Below are positions 8,105-16,470 of a stretch of 43,472 nucleotides of DNA, piece by piece. Both the position numbers and the translations under genes were made by a program. The notes under the pieces are model-generated. The model was not told the origin of the DNA. It was given only the letters and a program-made list of their open reading frames with translations, and ran no database searches. The first letter of the stretch is position 1. Each line of letters begins with the position of its first letter. The stretch is from Streptomyces populi (GTDB taxonomy: Bacteria; Actinomycetota; Actinomycetes; Streptomycetales; Streptomycetaceae), in NCBI RefSeq assembly GCF_002911015.1, contig NZ_KZ626912.1, positions 1 to 43,472 of the forward strand, given 5' to 3'.

Positions 8105-9559
8105 GTGACGACGATGACTGAGAACGCGTCGGGACTCCGCGAGTTCAAGATGCCCGACGTGGGCGAGGGGCTCACCGAGGCGGAGATCCTCAAGTGGTAC
8201 GTCCAGGTCGGTGACACGGTCACCGACGGCCAGGTCGTGTGCGAGGTCGAGACCGCCAAGGCCGCGGTCGAACTGCCGATCCCGTACGACGGCGTGGTGA
8301 GCGAGCTCCGCTTCCCCGAGGGCACGACGGTGGACGTCGGCCAGGTGATCATCGCGGTGGACGTCTCCGGTGGCGCGGCGCCCGCTCAGGCGGCCCCGGC
8401 CGCCGAACAGGCCCCCGCCGCCCCGGCCGTCACCGCGGAGGTCCCCGCCGAGGAGGCCAAGCCCGAGGGCCGCAAGCCGGTCCTCGTCGGGTACGGCGTG
8501 GCGGAGTCCTCCACCAAGCGGCGCCCCCGCAAGGGCGTCGAGACCCCGGCCCAGCAGGGCGGGACGATGTACGCGGCCACCGCCATCCAGGGCGAGCTCA
8601 ACGGCCACGGGTCCGCCCCGCAGCAGCGGCCCCTGGCCAAGCCCCCGGTCCGCAAGCTCGCCAAGGACCTCGGGGTCGACCTGGCGACGGTCACCCCGTC
8701 GGGCCCGGACGGCATCATCACGCGTGAGGACGTGCACGCCGCGGCCGCCCCGGCACAGGCGCCCGCTCCGGTCGCGGTCCCGGCCGCGGTTCCGGCTCCG
8801 CAGGCCCCGGCCCGCGTCCAGCCGCAGGCTCCGGCCCCGGTCGCGTCGTACGACGGCGCGCGCGAGACCCGGATCCCGGTCAAGGGTGTCCGCAAGGCGA
8901 CGGCCAACGCGATGGTGGGCTCGGCGTTCACCGCGCCGCACGTCACCGAGTTCGTGACGGTCGACGTGACGCGCACCATGCGCCTGGTCGAGGAGCTCAA
9001 GCAGGACAAGGACATGCAGGGGCTGCGGGTCAACCCGCTGCTGCTGGTCGCCAAGGCCCTGCTCGTCGCGATCAAGCGCAACCCGGACGTCAACGCGTCC
9101 TGGGACGAGGCCAACCAGGAGATCGTCCAGAAGCACTACGTGAATCTGGGCATCGCCGCCGCCACTCCCCGCGGTCTGATCGTGCCGAACATCAAGGACG
9201 CCCATTCCAAGACCCTGCCGCAGCTGGCCGAGTCGCTGGGCGAACTGGTGGCCACGGCCCGTGAGGGCAAGACCTCGCCGGCCGCGATGCAGGGCGGCAC
9301 GGTGACGATCACCAACGTCGGCGTCTTCGGCGTCGACACGGGCACGCCGATCCTCAACCCCGGTGAGTCCGCGATCCTCGCGGTGGGCGCGATCAAGCTC
9401 CAGCCCTGGGTCCACAAGGGCAAGGTGAAGCCCCGTCAGGTCACCACGCTGGCGCTGTCCTTCGACCACCGCCTGGTCGACGGCGAGCTCGGCTCCAAGG
9501 TCCTGGCCGACACCGCGGCCGTCCTGGAGCAGCCGAAGCGTCTGATCACCTGGGCGTGA
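8105..9559 (+). CDS. bkdC: Dihydrolipoamide acyltransferase, E2 of the branched-chain complex
   Basis: The 484-residue E2 core protein has one lipoyl domain (about 11-88, lipoyl lysine K52 in ETAKAAV), an Ala/Pro-rich swinging linker, a peripheral subunit-binding domain (about 175-213, KPPVRKLAKDLGVDL), a second Ala/Pro linker, and the catalytic acyltransferase domain with the active-site motif DHRLVDG near 453-459. It passes the acyl group from E1 to CoA. No E3 (dihydrolipoyl dehydrogenase) gene follows, so a shared E3 encoded elsewhere must complete the complex. GTG 8105 lies behind AGGAGAGAG. ATG 8114 is an alternative. A strong terminator ends the operon. Confidence 0.95.
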   Translation: MTTMTENASGLREFKMPDVGEGLTEAEILKWYVQVGDTVTDGQVVCEVETAKAAVELPIPYDGVVSELRFPEGTTVDVGQVIIAVDVSGGAAPAQAAPAAEQAPAAPAVTAEVPAEEAKPEGRKPVLVGYGVAESSTKRRPRKGVETPAQQGGTMYAATAIQGELNGHGSAPQQRPLAKPPVRKLAKDLGVDLATVTPSGPDGIITREDVHAAAAPAQAPAPVAVPAAVPAPQAPARVQPQAPAPVASYDGARETRIPVKGVRKATANAMVGSAFTAPHVTEFVTVDVTRTMRLVEELKQDKDMQGLRVNPLLLVAKALLVAIKRNPDVNASWDEANQEIVQKHYVNLGIAAATPRGLIVPNIKDAHSKTLPQLAESLGELVATAREGKTSPAAMQGGTVTITNVGVFGVDTGTPILNPGESAILAVGAIKLQPWVHKGKVKPRQVTTLALSFDHRLVDGELGSKVLADTAAVLEQPKRLITWA

Positions 9560-9607
9560 GCCGACCGGCCGCGCGGGCCTGACCCCCGCCGGCCGTCCGG
9601 AACACCG

Positions 9608-9642
9608 GAGGGGCCCGCCGCGCATCGCGCGGCGGGCCCCTC
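9608..9642. terminator. Bidirectional terminator after bkdC
   Basis: Perfect 16-bp arms, 9608-9623 and 9627-9642 (GAGGGGCCCGCCGCGC and its complement), with a 3-nt loop and followed by TTTCTGT. It sits between convergent bkdC and the penicillin-binding protein gene. Confidence 0.85.
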
Positions 9643-9672
9643 TTTCTGTCTGTGGTGCTGTGTCCGCGGGCT

Positions 9673-10572
9673 TTAGCGGGCGAAGCTGTAGTTCAGCAGC
9701 TTCTTGGCGTCGTCCGTACGGACCGTGGCCGAGCTGGAGGCGAGCACCGTGCCGATGATCGTCTTGCCGTTGCGGGTGGCGGCGAAGACGAGGCAGTACT
9801 TCGCCTCGGGGCCCGAACCGGTCTTGACGCCGATCGTGCCGGAGTAGCCGGTCAGCAGCGGCTTGTTGGTGTTCTCCCACGTGTAGTAGCGGTAGCCGCC
9901 ACTCGAGGTCGTCACCTTCTGCTTGGTGGTCACGGTCTTGACGACCGACTTGAACGTCGAGTTCTTCATGGCGCTGCTGGCGAGCTTCGTCAGGTCACGA
10001 GGCGTCGAGTAGTTGGCACCGTGGCCGACGCCGTCGAACGAGTCGAAGTGGGTGTTCGTCATGCCGAGGCTCCGCGCGGTGGTGTTCATCTTGCCGATGA
10101 ACGACTTCACGCGGGCGGCGCGGGTCGAGCCCGAGCCGAACTTGTCGGCGAGCGCGTAGGCGGCGTCACAGCCGGACGGCAGCATCAGACCGTAGAGGAG
10201 CTGTTTGACGGTGACCTTGTCACCGACGATCAGGTGGGCCGAGGAGACGTAACCGCTGTCGACGATGTAGTTGCTGTACGCGCTCGAGACCGTGACCTTG
10301 GCGTCCAGGTTCAGGTTCGGCTGGGACAGCACCACCTTGGCCGTCATGATCTTCGTGGTGGAACCGGTGGACAGCTTGGTGTCCGCGGCCTTCTTGTAGA
10401 GGGTCGCACCGGTCCCGTTGTTCATGGTGTATCCGCCCTTGGCGGAGATCGTGGGCGTGGCCACGGCGCCCGCCGGCGCGGCGCCGAAGGCTCCGGCTGC
10501 CAGCACGGCGCCGGTGGTGAGGGTCACAGCGGCGGCCCTGCGGAAACGCGTGCCCTTAATGCCGGTAATCAA
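9673..10572 (-). CDS. Secreted serine DD-peptidase, Streptomyces K15 DD-transpeptidase type
   Basis: A 299-residue class C low-molecular-weight penicillin-binding protein (peptidase S11 fold) acting on peptidoglycan stem peptides outside the membrane. A basic start and a hydrophobic stretch (about 13-36) form a signal peptide with a site near AGAVA. Catalytic motifs are S71-T-T-K74 (SxxK), S133-G134-C135 at the SxN position, and K250-T-G. Cysteine in place of asparagine in the second motif is the signature of the Streptomyces K15 enzyme, which performs transpeptidation with little hydrolysis. The usual label D-alanyl-D-alanine carboxypeptidase may therefore be wrong. Translation starts at TTG 10572 with GGAG 8 nt upstream. 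Confidence 0.9.
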   Translation of the reverse strand: MITGIKGTRFRRAAAVTLTTGAVLAAGAFGAAPAGAVATPTISAKGGYTMNNGTGATLYKKAADTKLSTGSTTKIMTAKVVLSQPNLNLDAKVTVSSAYSNYIVDSGYVSSAHLIVGDKVTVKQLLYGLMLPSGCDAAYALADKFGSGSTRAARVKSFIGKMNTTARSLGMTNTHFDSFDGVGHGANYSTPRDLTKLASSAMKNSTFKSVVKTVTTKQKVTTSSGGYRYYTWENTNKPLLTGYSGTIGVKTGSGPEAKYCLVFAATRNGKTIIGTVLASSSATVRTDDAKKLLNYSFAR

Positions 10573-10762
10573 AATGAACGCTCCGAATGCGCGAAATGCC
10601 CCTGAGAGACAGGCACATGGCAGTGCCGTCCCACGTTCAGACTCGCGGAGGACGCAAAGGGATGTGCGGCAAACGGATGAAATTCACGTGACCTGGGTTA
10701 CACGCGGGGGCTGTTGAGGTCCACATGCCGAAACGCCGCCGGGCATGCGTACGTGTTGTATC

Positions 10763-10768
10763 TATGAT
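10763..10768 (+). promoter_or_regulatory. Candidate -10 box giving a leaderless GntR mRNA
   Basis: TATGAT lies exactly 6 nt before the ATG at 10775, so transcription would begin at or next to the start codon. No ribosome site is present upstream and no clear -35 is visible. Confidence 0.45.
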
Positions 10769-10774
10769 GTGCTC

Positions 10775-11449
10775 ATGGCTTCAGCACCGCCCGCGCCGAT
10801 GCGCCCTCCCGTCAAGCAGCCGCCGGCAGCCGACCGTGTCTACGCGCACGTCAAAGAGGGGGTCCTGGAGCGCCGTTACGAGGGCGGGGCCCTGCTCACC
10901 GAGGGCGAGCTCGCCGACGCGGTGGGCGTCTCGCGCACCCCGGTCCGTGAGGCGCTGCTCCGCCTGGAGGCCGAGGGCCTGATCAAGCTCTACCCGAAGA
11001 AGGGCGCGCTCGTCCTGCCGGTCTCCGCCCAGGAGATCGCGGACGTGGTCGAGACCCGCCAGCTCGTGGAGGAGCACGCCGCGCGCAAGGCCGTACCGGC
11101 GTCGCCGCAGCTCCTGGCCCGGCTGGAGGAACTGCTGGAGCGGCAGAAGGAGCAGGCCGCCGCCGGGGACCTGGCCGGCGCGGCCGTCACCGACCGCTGC
11201 TTCCACGCCGAGATCGTCCGCAGCGGCGGCAACGAGATCCTGTCCCGGCTCTACGACCAGCTCCGCGACCGGCAGTTGCGGATGGGGGTCGCCGTGATGC
11301 ACGCCCACCCCGACCGGATCACCAAGACGCTCGTCGAGCACGAACAGATCCTCCGGGCACTGCGCTCCGGCGACGCCGACGCGGTCGTCGGCCTCATCCA
11401 CGGACACGTCAGCTGGTTCTCCAACCTGGCCCGGGGCGAGGTCCGATGA
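10775..11449 (+). CDS. GntR-family transcriptional regulator, FadR/FCD subfamily
   Basis: The 224-residue protein has an N-terminal winged helix-turn-helix (about 15-85, with LTEGELADAVGVSRTPVREA and the wing LIKLYPKKGALVLP) and a C-terminal all-helical FCD effector domain (about 90-215). FCD metal or ligand residues are suggested by D and H in VTDRCFHAEI and by the later histidines in AVMHAHP and EHEQIL. Its stop overlaps the start of the MFS gene by 4 bp (ATGA), so it very likely controls that transporter in response to the transported compound. The start ATG 10775 fits a leaderless transcript. An upstream GTG/ATG extension has no ribosome site. Confidence 0.9.
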   Translation: MASAPPAPMRPPVKQPPAADRVYAHVKEGVLERRYEGGALLTEGELADAVGVSRTPVREALLRLEAEGLIKLYPKKGALVLPVSAQEIADVVETRQLVEEHAARKAVPASPQLLARLEELLERQKEQAAAGDLAGAAVTDRCFHAEIVRSGGNEILSRLYDQLRDRQLRMGVAVMHAHPDRITKTLVEHEQILRALRSGDADAVVGLIHGHVSWFSNLARGEVR

Positions 11450-12744
11450 GCTCCTCGGCCACCCTGCCCGGCGACCCGCCCGGAGGCCGGCGCGCGGTCG
11501 CCGTCTGGACCATCGGCGTCTCGGTCTACTTCGTCGCGGTCATCTTCCGTACGTCCCTGGGGGTGGCCGGGCTCGACGCGGCGGAGCGCTTCCACGTGGG
11601 CGCCTCCGCCCTGTCCACCTTCTCCATCCTCCAGCTCCTCGTGTACGCGGGCATGCAGATACCGGTCGGGCTGCTGGTCGACCGGCTCGGCACCAAGAAG
11701 GTGCTGACCATCGGCGTCCTGCTGTTCACCGCGGGGCAGCTCGGCTTCGCGTTCTCCCCGTCGTACGGCACGGCGCTCGCCTCGCGCGCCCTGCTGGGCT
11801 GCGGTGACGCGATGACGTTCATCAGCGTGCTGCGGCTCGGTACCCGTTGGTTCCCCGCCCGGCGCGGACCGCTCGTCGCCCAGCTCGCGGGCCTGGCCGG
11901 TATGGCCGGCAACCTCGTGTCGACGCTCGTGATCGCCCGGCTGCTGCACGGGGTGGGCTGGACGGCCGCGTTCGCCGGCAGCGCCGCCGCCGGCGTGCTC
12001 GTCCTCGTCCTCCTGCTGTTGTTCCTGGAGGACCACCCCGAGGGCCACCGGCCGGAGCCGTTCCCGCACCGGGGCGCCGCCTACGTCCGGCGCCAGATCG
12101 CCGCGGCCTGGCGGGAACCCGGCACCCGGCTCGGTCTGTGGGTGCACTTCACCACGCAGTTCCCGGCGATGGTGTTCCTGCTGCTGTGGGGGATGCCGTT
12201 CCTCGTCCAGGCGCAGGGCCTCACCCGGGCCACGGCCGGTGAGCTGCTCACGCTCGTCGTCCTGTCCAACATGGGCGCCGGACTGGTGTACGGACAGATC
12301 GTCGCCCGGCACCACACCGCGCGGCTGCCGCTGGCGCTGGGCACGGTCGCGGCGACGGCCGTCGTGTGGGCGGGGGTGCTGGTGTACCCCGGCGAGCACG
12401 CGCCGATGTGGCTGCTGGTCGTGCTGTGCGCGGTGCTCGGGTTCTGCGGGCCGGCCTCGATGCTGGGCTTCGACTTCGCGCGGCCGGCGAACCCGCCGGA
12501 GCGCCAGGGGACCGCGTCCGGGATAACCAACATGGGCGGTTTCGTCGCCTCGATGACGACGCTGCTGGCCATCGGCGTCCTGCTCGACGCCACCGGCGAC
12601 GACTACCGGGTCGCCTTCGCCGCCGTGTTCGTGCTCCAGGCGGCCGGGCTGAGCCAGATCCTCCGGCTGCGGGAGCAGGCGGCCCGCCGGGAGCGGGAGC
12701 GGCTGGTGGCCAGCCGGGTGGAGACGGTGCACGTACCGGCGTGA
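11446..12744 (+). CDS. Major facilitator superfamily transporter
   Basis: A 432-residue polytopic protein with about 12 transmembrane helices and the MFS motif A between helices 2 and 3 (GLLVDRLGTKK, about 80-90). A central cytoplasmic loop with basic residues (about 200-225) divides two six-helix halves. The 4-bp ATGA overlap with the preceding GntR gene shows translational coupling and a shared role. The substrate cannot be read from the sequence. FCD-type regulators commonly respond to organic acids or sugar acids, so an organic-acid carrier is one guess. It could equally be an exporter. The C-terminus is charged (RLREQAARRERERL). Confidence 0.88.
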   Translation: MSSSATLPGDPPGGRRAVAVWTIGVSVYFVAVIFRTSLGVAGLDAAERFHVGASALSTFSILQLLVYAGMQIPVGLLVDRLGTKKVLTIGVLLFTAGQLGFAFSPSYGTALASRALLGCGDAMTFISVLRLGTRWFPARRGPLVAQLAGLAGMAGNLVSTLVIARLLHGVGWTAAFAGSAAAGVLVLVLLLLFLEDHPEGHRPEPFPHRGAAYVRRQIAAAWREPGTRLGLWVHFTTQFPAMVFLLLWGMPFLVQAQGLTRATAGELLTLVVLSNMGAGLVYGQIVARHHTARLPLALGTVAATAVVWAGVLVYPGEHAPMWLLVVLCAVLGFCGPASMLGFDFARPANPPERQGTASGITNMGGFVASMTTLLAIGVLLDATGDDYRVAFAAVFVLQAAGLSQILRLREQAARRERERLVASRVETVHVPA

Positions 12745-12928
12745 CCGCCGGCGGGGGCCGCGCCGTCCCCCTGCCGTTCGGCCCGGTGCCCCGCCCGGCG
12801 GCGCCGGGTCCCCGGGTGCCGGAGGGGCCGGGTCCGCCCGCGAGGTCACGGGCGCGACCGCCCGCACGTCACGGCGGGGAGGAACCGTCCCGCCCGGTCA
12901 TGACGCGGCGAACCGCCCCGCCCGGCAC

Positions 12929-12948
12929 GACGGGGGCGACCGCCCGTC
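12929..12948. terminator. Possible terminator between convergent MFS and MDMPI-like genes
   Basis: GACGGG(GG)CG and CGCCCGTC can pair with a 2-nt bulge, a few bases after the stop codon of the minus-strand gene. The gap 12745-12950 holds no ORF with a start signal. It also carries two GCGACCGCCCG copies. Confidence 0.4.
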
Positions 12949-12950
12949 CG

Positions 12951-13775
12951 CTACGGCGTGACGGCGAGGCGGCGCAGGATCGCCGCGGCCAGTTCGGGGT
13001 CGCCCTCGGCCTTGACGCGGTCGGACACGGCGTCGGGGTGGACGCGGCCGCAGGCGAGCCGGACGAAGGTCTCCCAGTCGAGGCCGAGGCTCACCGCGGG
13101 ACCGAGGGACGGGGCACCGTCTATGGTTCCGCGCCCGTCGGCGTCGACACGGACGGTGCGCAGGAACTCGACGGGGCCGTGCACGTCGAAGACGACCGCG
13201 GAGTTCGCCGGCGCCCCCGCGTCCTTGGCGACGACCTTCGGCAGCGCGGCCAGGAGCTGGTCCCGCACGATCACCGAACCGGGGGAGTCGAGGTTCCCCG
13301 GCCGGCCCAGCGTCCACCGCAGGTCCTGCTCGTGCACCCACACGTCGAAGGCGCGGTTGCGCATCGCCTGTTCGAGGGTGATCTCGGTGCCGAGCGGACC
13401 GCGCACCTTGGCGTCGGGCTGCCGCGACTCGTTCCGCAGCTGCCGGTTGCGGCGGATGATCGTGTACTCCAGCTCGGAGGTCATCTCCGGCGCCGTGTGG
13501 TGGCGGCGCACGTCGACCTGCATCTCCATGTACCGCTGGTGTTCGGTCGTGACGTGGTAGAGGTCGCGGGGAAGGGTGTGGATCGGCCGGGGGTCGCCGA
13601 GCATCTCGCAGTCCAGCCCGATGACGTGCGAGACGACGTCACGGACCGACCAGGCGGGACACGGGGTCCGCCGGTTCCACTCGCCCTCCACAAGCGGCTG
13701 CACCAGCTCGGATATCGCTTCGATCGAGTGGGTCCAGGCGTCGGCGTAGGACTGAAGGCTCGGATGCAGACTCAC
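12951..13775 (-). CDS. Maleylpyruvate isomerase N-domain (DinB-like), mycothiol-dependent family protein
   Basis: The 274-residue protein matches the actinobacterial MDMPI_N family, DinB-like four-helix bundles that bind a metal and often use mycothiol as thiol cofactor. The first metal-ligand histidine is H50 in WSVRDVVSHVIG. The second motif, usually ExxxH, reads D144-V-W-V-H148 (RAFDVWVHEQDLRW). Aspartate thus replaces glutamate while the histidine is kept. The C-terminal part (about 190-270) is the small alpha/beta domain of the family (FDVHGP, then LGLDWETFVRLACGR). The exact reaction is unknown. Members include isomerases, thiol transferases and anti-sigma-like proteins. The gene is divergent from the nitrilase-like gene. 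Confidence 0.82.
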   Translation of the reverse strand: MSLHPSLQSYADAWTHSIEAISELVQPLVEGEWNRRTPCPAWSVRDVVSHVIGLDCEMLGDPRPIHTLPRDLYHVTTEHQRYMEMQVDVRRHHTAPEMTSELEYTIIRRNRQLRNESRQPDAKVRGPLGTEITLEQAMRNRAFDVWVHEQDLRWTLGRPGNLDSPGSVIVRDQLLAALPKVVAKDAGAPANSAVVFDVHGPVEFLRTVRVDADGRGTIDGAPSLGPAVSLGLDWETFVRLACGRVHPDAVSDRVKAEGDPELAAAILRRLAVTP

Positions 13776-13929
13776 GGAACGGGACCCCTCGGGCGGTCGG
13801 ACGCGGGCATTTCACAGGCAGCGGGTGTCTTGGGACGCTAAGTTACGCTGCTGTGAGGCACCCCGGCAGTGCTTTCGTGTGACGATCGTAGGCCCGTATC
13901 GACGGCTCGAATGCCAGGACGGTGGTAGT

Positions 13930-14745
13930 GTGCGCGCCTCGCTCCTCCAGATCGACGTAAACGACGACGAATCGGTCGCGTCCCGCAGACGGCGCGTGGC
14001 CGACCTGGTGCGTGATCAAGCCGGAGTCGATCTCGTCGTCCTCCCCGAGCTGTGGACCACCGGCGCTTTCGCCTACGAGGAGTTCGCGGCGCAGGCCGAA
14101 CCGCTCCGGGGGCCGACCCACGAGGCGATGAGCAAGGCGGCGAGCGACGCGGGCGTGTGGCTGCACGCCGGCTCGATCCCCGAGGGGGCCGAGGGCGGGA
14201 CCGGCTCCGCGGCCGAGGGCGCGCTCTACAACACCTCCCTCGTCTACTCCCCCGCCGGCGAGCTCGTCGCCTCCTACCGCAAGATCCACCGCTTCGGTTT
14301 CGACCAGGGCGAGGCCGTCCTGATGGGCGCGGGCACGGAACTGGTGACGGTGGAGCTGCCGGAGACCGTCGTCGGCGTCGCCACCTGCTACGACCTGCGC
14401 TTCCCCGAACTGTTCCGCGGACTCGTCGACGCGGGGGCGCAGACCTTCGTCCTCCCGGCGGGCTGGCCCGAGCGGCGCCGCGCCCACTGGACCCTGCTCG
14501 CCCGGGCGCGCGCCGTCGAGAACCAGGCGTACGTCCTCGCCTGCGGAACGGCCGGTACGCACGCGGGGGTTCCCCAGGCCGGTCACTCGATCGTGGTCGA
14601 CCCCTGGGGAGAGGTCCTCGCCGAGGCGGGCCCTGGTGAGGAGGTCCTCACGGTGGACCTCGACCCGGCGAAGGTCGCGGTGACCCGGGAACAGTTCCCG
14701 GCCCTCAAGGACCGTCTGCTGGGCCTGGACACCCCCGCCCGCTGA
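13930..14745 (+). CDS. Carbon-nitrogen hydrolase (nitrilase superfamily), omega-amidase-like
   Basis: The 271-residue protein has the complete Glu-Lys-Cys catalytic triad of the nitrilase superfamily: E40 in VVLPELWTTG, K118 in ASYRKIHRFG and C153 in GVATCYDLRFPELFR. It hydrolyses a non-peptide C-N bond. The YDLRFPELFR context and the single-domain length fit the omega-amidase/Nit2 or deaminated-glutathione amidase branch rather than true nitrilases, so removal of side-product amides (metabolite repair) is likely. The start GTG 13930 follows CAGGA about 9 nt away. A longer frame upstream has no conserved sequence. A hairpin follows the stop, before the convergent LURP-one gene. Confidence 0.88.
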   Translation: MRASLLQIDVNDDESVASRRRRVADLVRDQAGVDLVVLPELWTTGAFAYEEFAAQAEPLRGPTHEAMSKAASDAGVWLHAGSIPEGAEGGTGSAAEGALYNTSLVYSPAGELVASYRKIHRFGFDQGEAVLMGAGTELVTVELPETVVGVATCYDLRFPELFRGLVDAGAQTFVLPAGWPERRRAHWTLLARARAVENQAYVLACGTAGTHAGVPQAGHSIVVDPWGEVLAEAGPGEEVLTVDLDPAKVAVTREQFPALKDRLLGLDTPAR

Positions 14746-14759
14746 CCGGCTGCGCCCGC

Positions 14760-14787
14760 CCGGGGACCTGCCGCCGCACGTCCCCGG
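14760..14787. terminator. Terminator-like hairpin between convergent genes
   Basis: Arms CCGGGGAC (14760-14767) and GTCCCCGG (14780-14787) with a 12-nt loop, in the 70-bp gap between the nitrilase-like gene and the LURP-one gene. Confidence 0.5.
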
Positions 14788-14815
14788 AGCGGTCGCCCCG
14801 CACCCCTCGGTCGGC

Positions 14816-15310
14816 TCAGTCGATCCCCCGTTCCTTCTCCGCCAGATGGATCACGCACACCGCGACCGCGATCAGCAGCGCCGGATCGGCGTCCTCCCGG
14901 ACGACGTCCACGCCGTAGGTGTCGCGGAGGTGGAGCCAGCGCCGGGAGATCTGGGCGAGGAGTTCGCCGTCGTATTCGACGGCGAACTCGCGGTCGAGGA
15001 TCTTGCCGCTGACGTCGAGTTCGGTGCCGTCGACCAGCGCCACGCGATAGTGGTTGCGGAGCAGGGACCAGCGCTTGCGCTTGATGGTCGCGAGCGGGTC
15101 GCCGTCCCGTTCGATGATCATCGTGTCGCGCAGCGCGAACATCTTCTGGTGGATGTCGATCAGGACGCGTCCGTCGGTGTCCTTCAGCTGGAAGGTGTCC
15201 CGCAGCCGCATGGCCTTGCCGTCGACGAGGAAGGCCTTGTCGCCGTGGTCGTCCTCGATCCAGTAGTCGTCACCGAGGCCGAGCAGCCGGTCACGTACGA
15301 GGTATCTCAT
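14816..15310 (-). CDS. LURP-one-related (tubby C-terminal-like) protein
   Basis: A 164-residue protein of the LURP-one-related family, a 12-stranded barrel around a central helix, related to tubby and phospholipid scramblases. Typical family features are the opening MRYLVRDRLLGLGDDYWIED, FLVDGKAMRLRDTFQLKD, the repeated strand pattern LRDTMIIERDG-LATIKRKRW, and the C-terminal hydrophobic helix DPALLIAVAVCVIHLAEK that fills the barrel. Family members may bind lipids, but the bacterial function is not established. Its start overlaps the stop of the upstream GlxA-type regulator gene by 4 bp (ATGA), so both are made from one mRNA. Confidence 0.85.
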   Translation of the reverse strand: MRYLVRDRLLGLGDDYWIEDDHGDKAFLVDGKAMRLRDTFQLKDTDGRVLIDIHQKMFALRDTMIIERDGDPLATIKRKRWSLLRNHYRVALVDGTELDVSGKILDREFAVEYDGELLAQISRRWLHLRDTYGVDVVREDADPALLIAVAVCVIHLAEKERGID

Positions 15311-16419
15311 GCCGTCACCGGTTCCCCGGCGGGCGCTCCGAAACGCCGCCGGTAGGCCGACGGGCTGAGTCCGGTGGCCCGCCGCACCCGCTCCCGCAGG
15401 TTCGCGGCGGTCCCGAGCCCGCTGCGGTCGGCCACCACGTCGAGCCGGACCTCACCGCGCTCGATGAGCCGGCAGGCGAGGGCGACCCGCTCCGCCGTCA
15501 GCCAGGCCAGCGGGGTCGTGCCGAGCTGGGCGCGGAAGCGGCGGTGCAGCGTCGCCGGGCTGACGGCGGCGTACGCGGCGAGGTCCCCGACCGTCAGCGG
15601 TTCGCCGAGCCGCTCCTGCGCCCAGGCCAGCAGGGGCGCCAGCGACTCGCCCCGTACGTCGGGCAGCGGCCGTTGCACGAACTGGCGCCGGTCCCCGTCG
15701 CGGTGCGCGGCGAAGACCAGCCGGCGCGACACCGCGTTCGCGATCTCCGCGCCGTGATCGTGCCGCACGAGGTGCAGCCCGAGATCGAGCGCGGCCGCAC
15801 TGCCCGCCGCGGTCAGCACGTCCCCCTCGTCCACGAAGAGCACGTCCGGGTCGAGCAGCACGCGCGGGTGCAGCTCCCGGAAGAGGTCCGTCCAGCGCCA
15901 GTGGGTGGTGGCGCGCCGCCCGTCGAGCAGCCCCGCCTCGGCGAGCGCGAAGGATCCGGTGCAGAAGCTCACCACCCGGGCCCCGCGCGCGTGGCAGTGC
16001 CGGACGGCGTCCAGGACGGCGGGCCGGCGCGGTACGACGTTGTCGGGACGCCCGGGGACGACGAGGGTGTCGGCGTCGTCCACCGCGTCGAGGCCGGGGA
16101 CCCCGCTCAGCGTGAAGAACCCGTGGTTCATGCGGACCCCGGGCGTGGGGGTGCACAGGGTCAGCTCGTAGAGGGGCTCGGGCCGCCCCAGTTCGGGCCG
16201 GGGAAGTCCGAACAGCTCCGTGGCGACGCCGACTTCGAAGGGGTTCGTCCCCTCGTCGACGATCACGGCGACGCGGTGGGGCCGACGCGGCGCGGGCGGT
16301 GCCGGCTCGCGCGCGCCGGAGGACTCCGGGACCACGGGACGGTGCGGCGCGGGCCGTGCGGGCTCGCGTGCGCCGACGGGCTCCGGGGCCACGGGACGGT
16401 GCGAGGATCCTTGCGGCAT
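15307..16419 (-). CDS. GlxA-type transcriptional regulator (DJ-1/PfpI-like domain plus AraC HTH)
   Basis: The 370-residue protein joins an N-terminal DJ-1/PfpI-like sensor domain (about 48-215; VAVIVDEGTNPFEVGVATELF, then GARVVSFCTGSFALAEAGLL with the nucleophile-elbow cysteine) to a C-terminal AraC/XylS DNA-binding domain (about 265-360; two helix-turn-helices, TVGDLAAYAAVSPATLHRRF and LDVVADRSGLGTAANLRERV). The first 45 residues are a Pro/Arg/His/Ala-rich extension made by a 57-bp tandem duplication and are not part of either domain. The gene leads an operon with the LURP-one gene and is divergent from a cupin gene, both possible targets. No ribosome site precedes ATG 16419. A start nearer residue 47 cannot be excluded. 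Confidence 0.85.
   Translation of the reverse strand: MPQGSSHRPVAPEPVGAREPARPAPHRPVVPESSGAREPAPPAPRRPHRVAVIVDEGTNPFEVGVATELFGLPRPELGRPEPLYELTLCTPTPGVRMNHGFFTLSGVPGLDAVDDADTLVVPGRPDNVVPRRPAVLDAVRHCHARGARVVSFCTGSFALAEAGLLDGRRATTHWRWTDLFRELHPRVLLDPDVLFVDEGDVLTAAGSAAALDLGLHLVRHDHGAEIANAVSRRLVFAAHRDGDRRQFVQRPLPDVRGESLAPLLAWAQERLGEPLTVGDLAAYAAVSPATLHRRFRAQLGTTPLAWLTAERVALACRLIERGEVRLDVVADRSGLGTAANLRERVRRATGLSPSAYRRRFGAPAGEPVTA
16289..16402. repeat. 57-bp tandem duplication in the GlxA-type gene
   Basis: Two adjacent 57-bp copies (16289-16345 and 16346-16402), about 85 percent identical by eye, encode a 19-residue repeat (HRPV.PE..GAREPA.PAP) at the regulator's N-terminus. The reading frame is kept. 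Confidence 0.75.
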
Positions 16420-16470
16420 ACGCGATTTCTAGCACTCGCGGGGGTGCCGGGGGCCGCGGACGATGAACGC

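Noticed and set aside
7073..9880. A 935-residue open frame antisense to bkdBC
   Set aside because: It covers two well-supported genes plus a terminator, and its Arg/Asp/Leu/Gly repeat composition is typical of reverse-strand translation of Streptomyces genes.
10681..10701. GTGACC-TG-GGTTAC as an operator in the penicillin-binding protein/GntR gap
   Set aside because: Only 5 of 6 bases match in each arm and it is not placed against a clear promoter, so it is too weak to list as a site.
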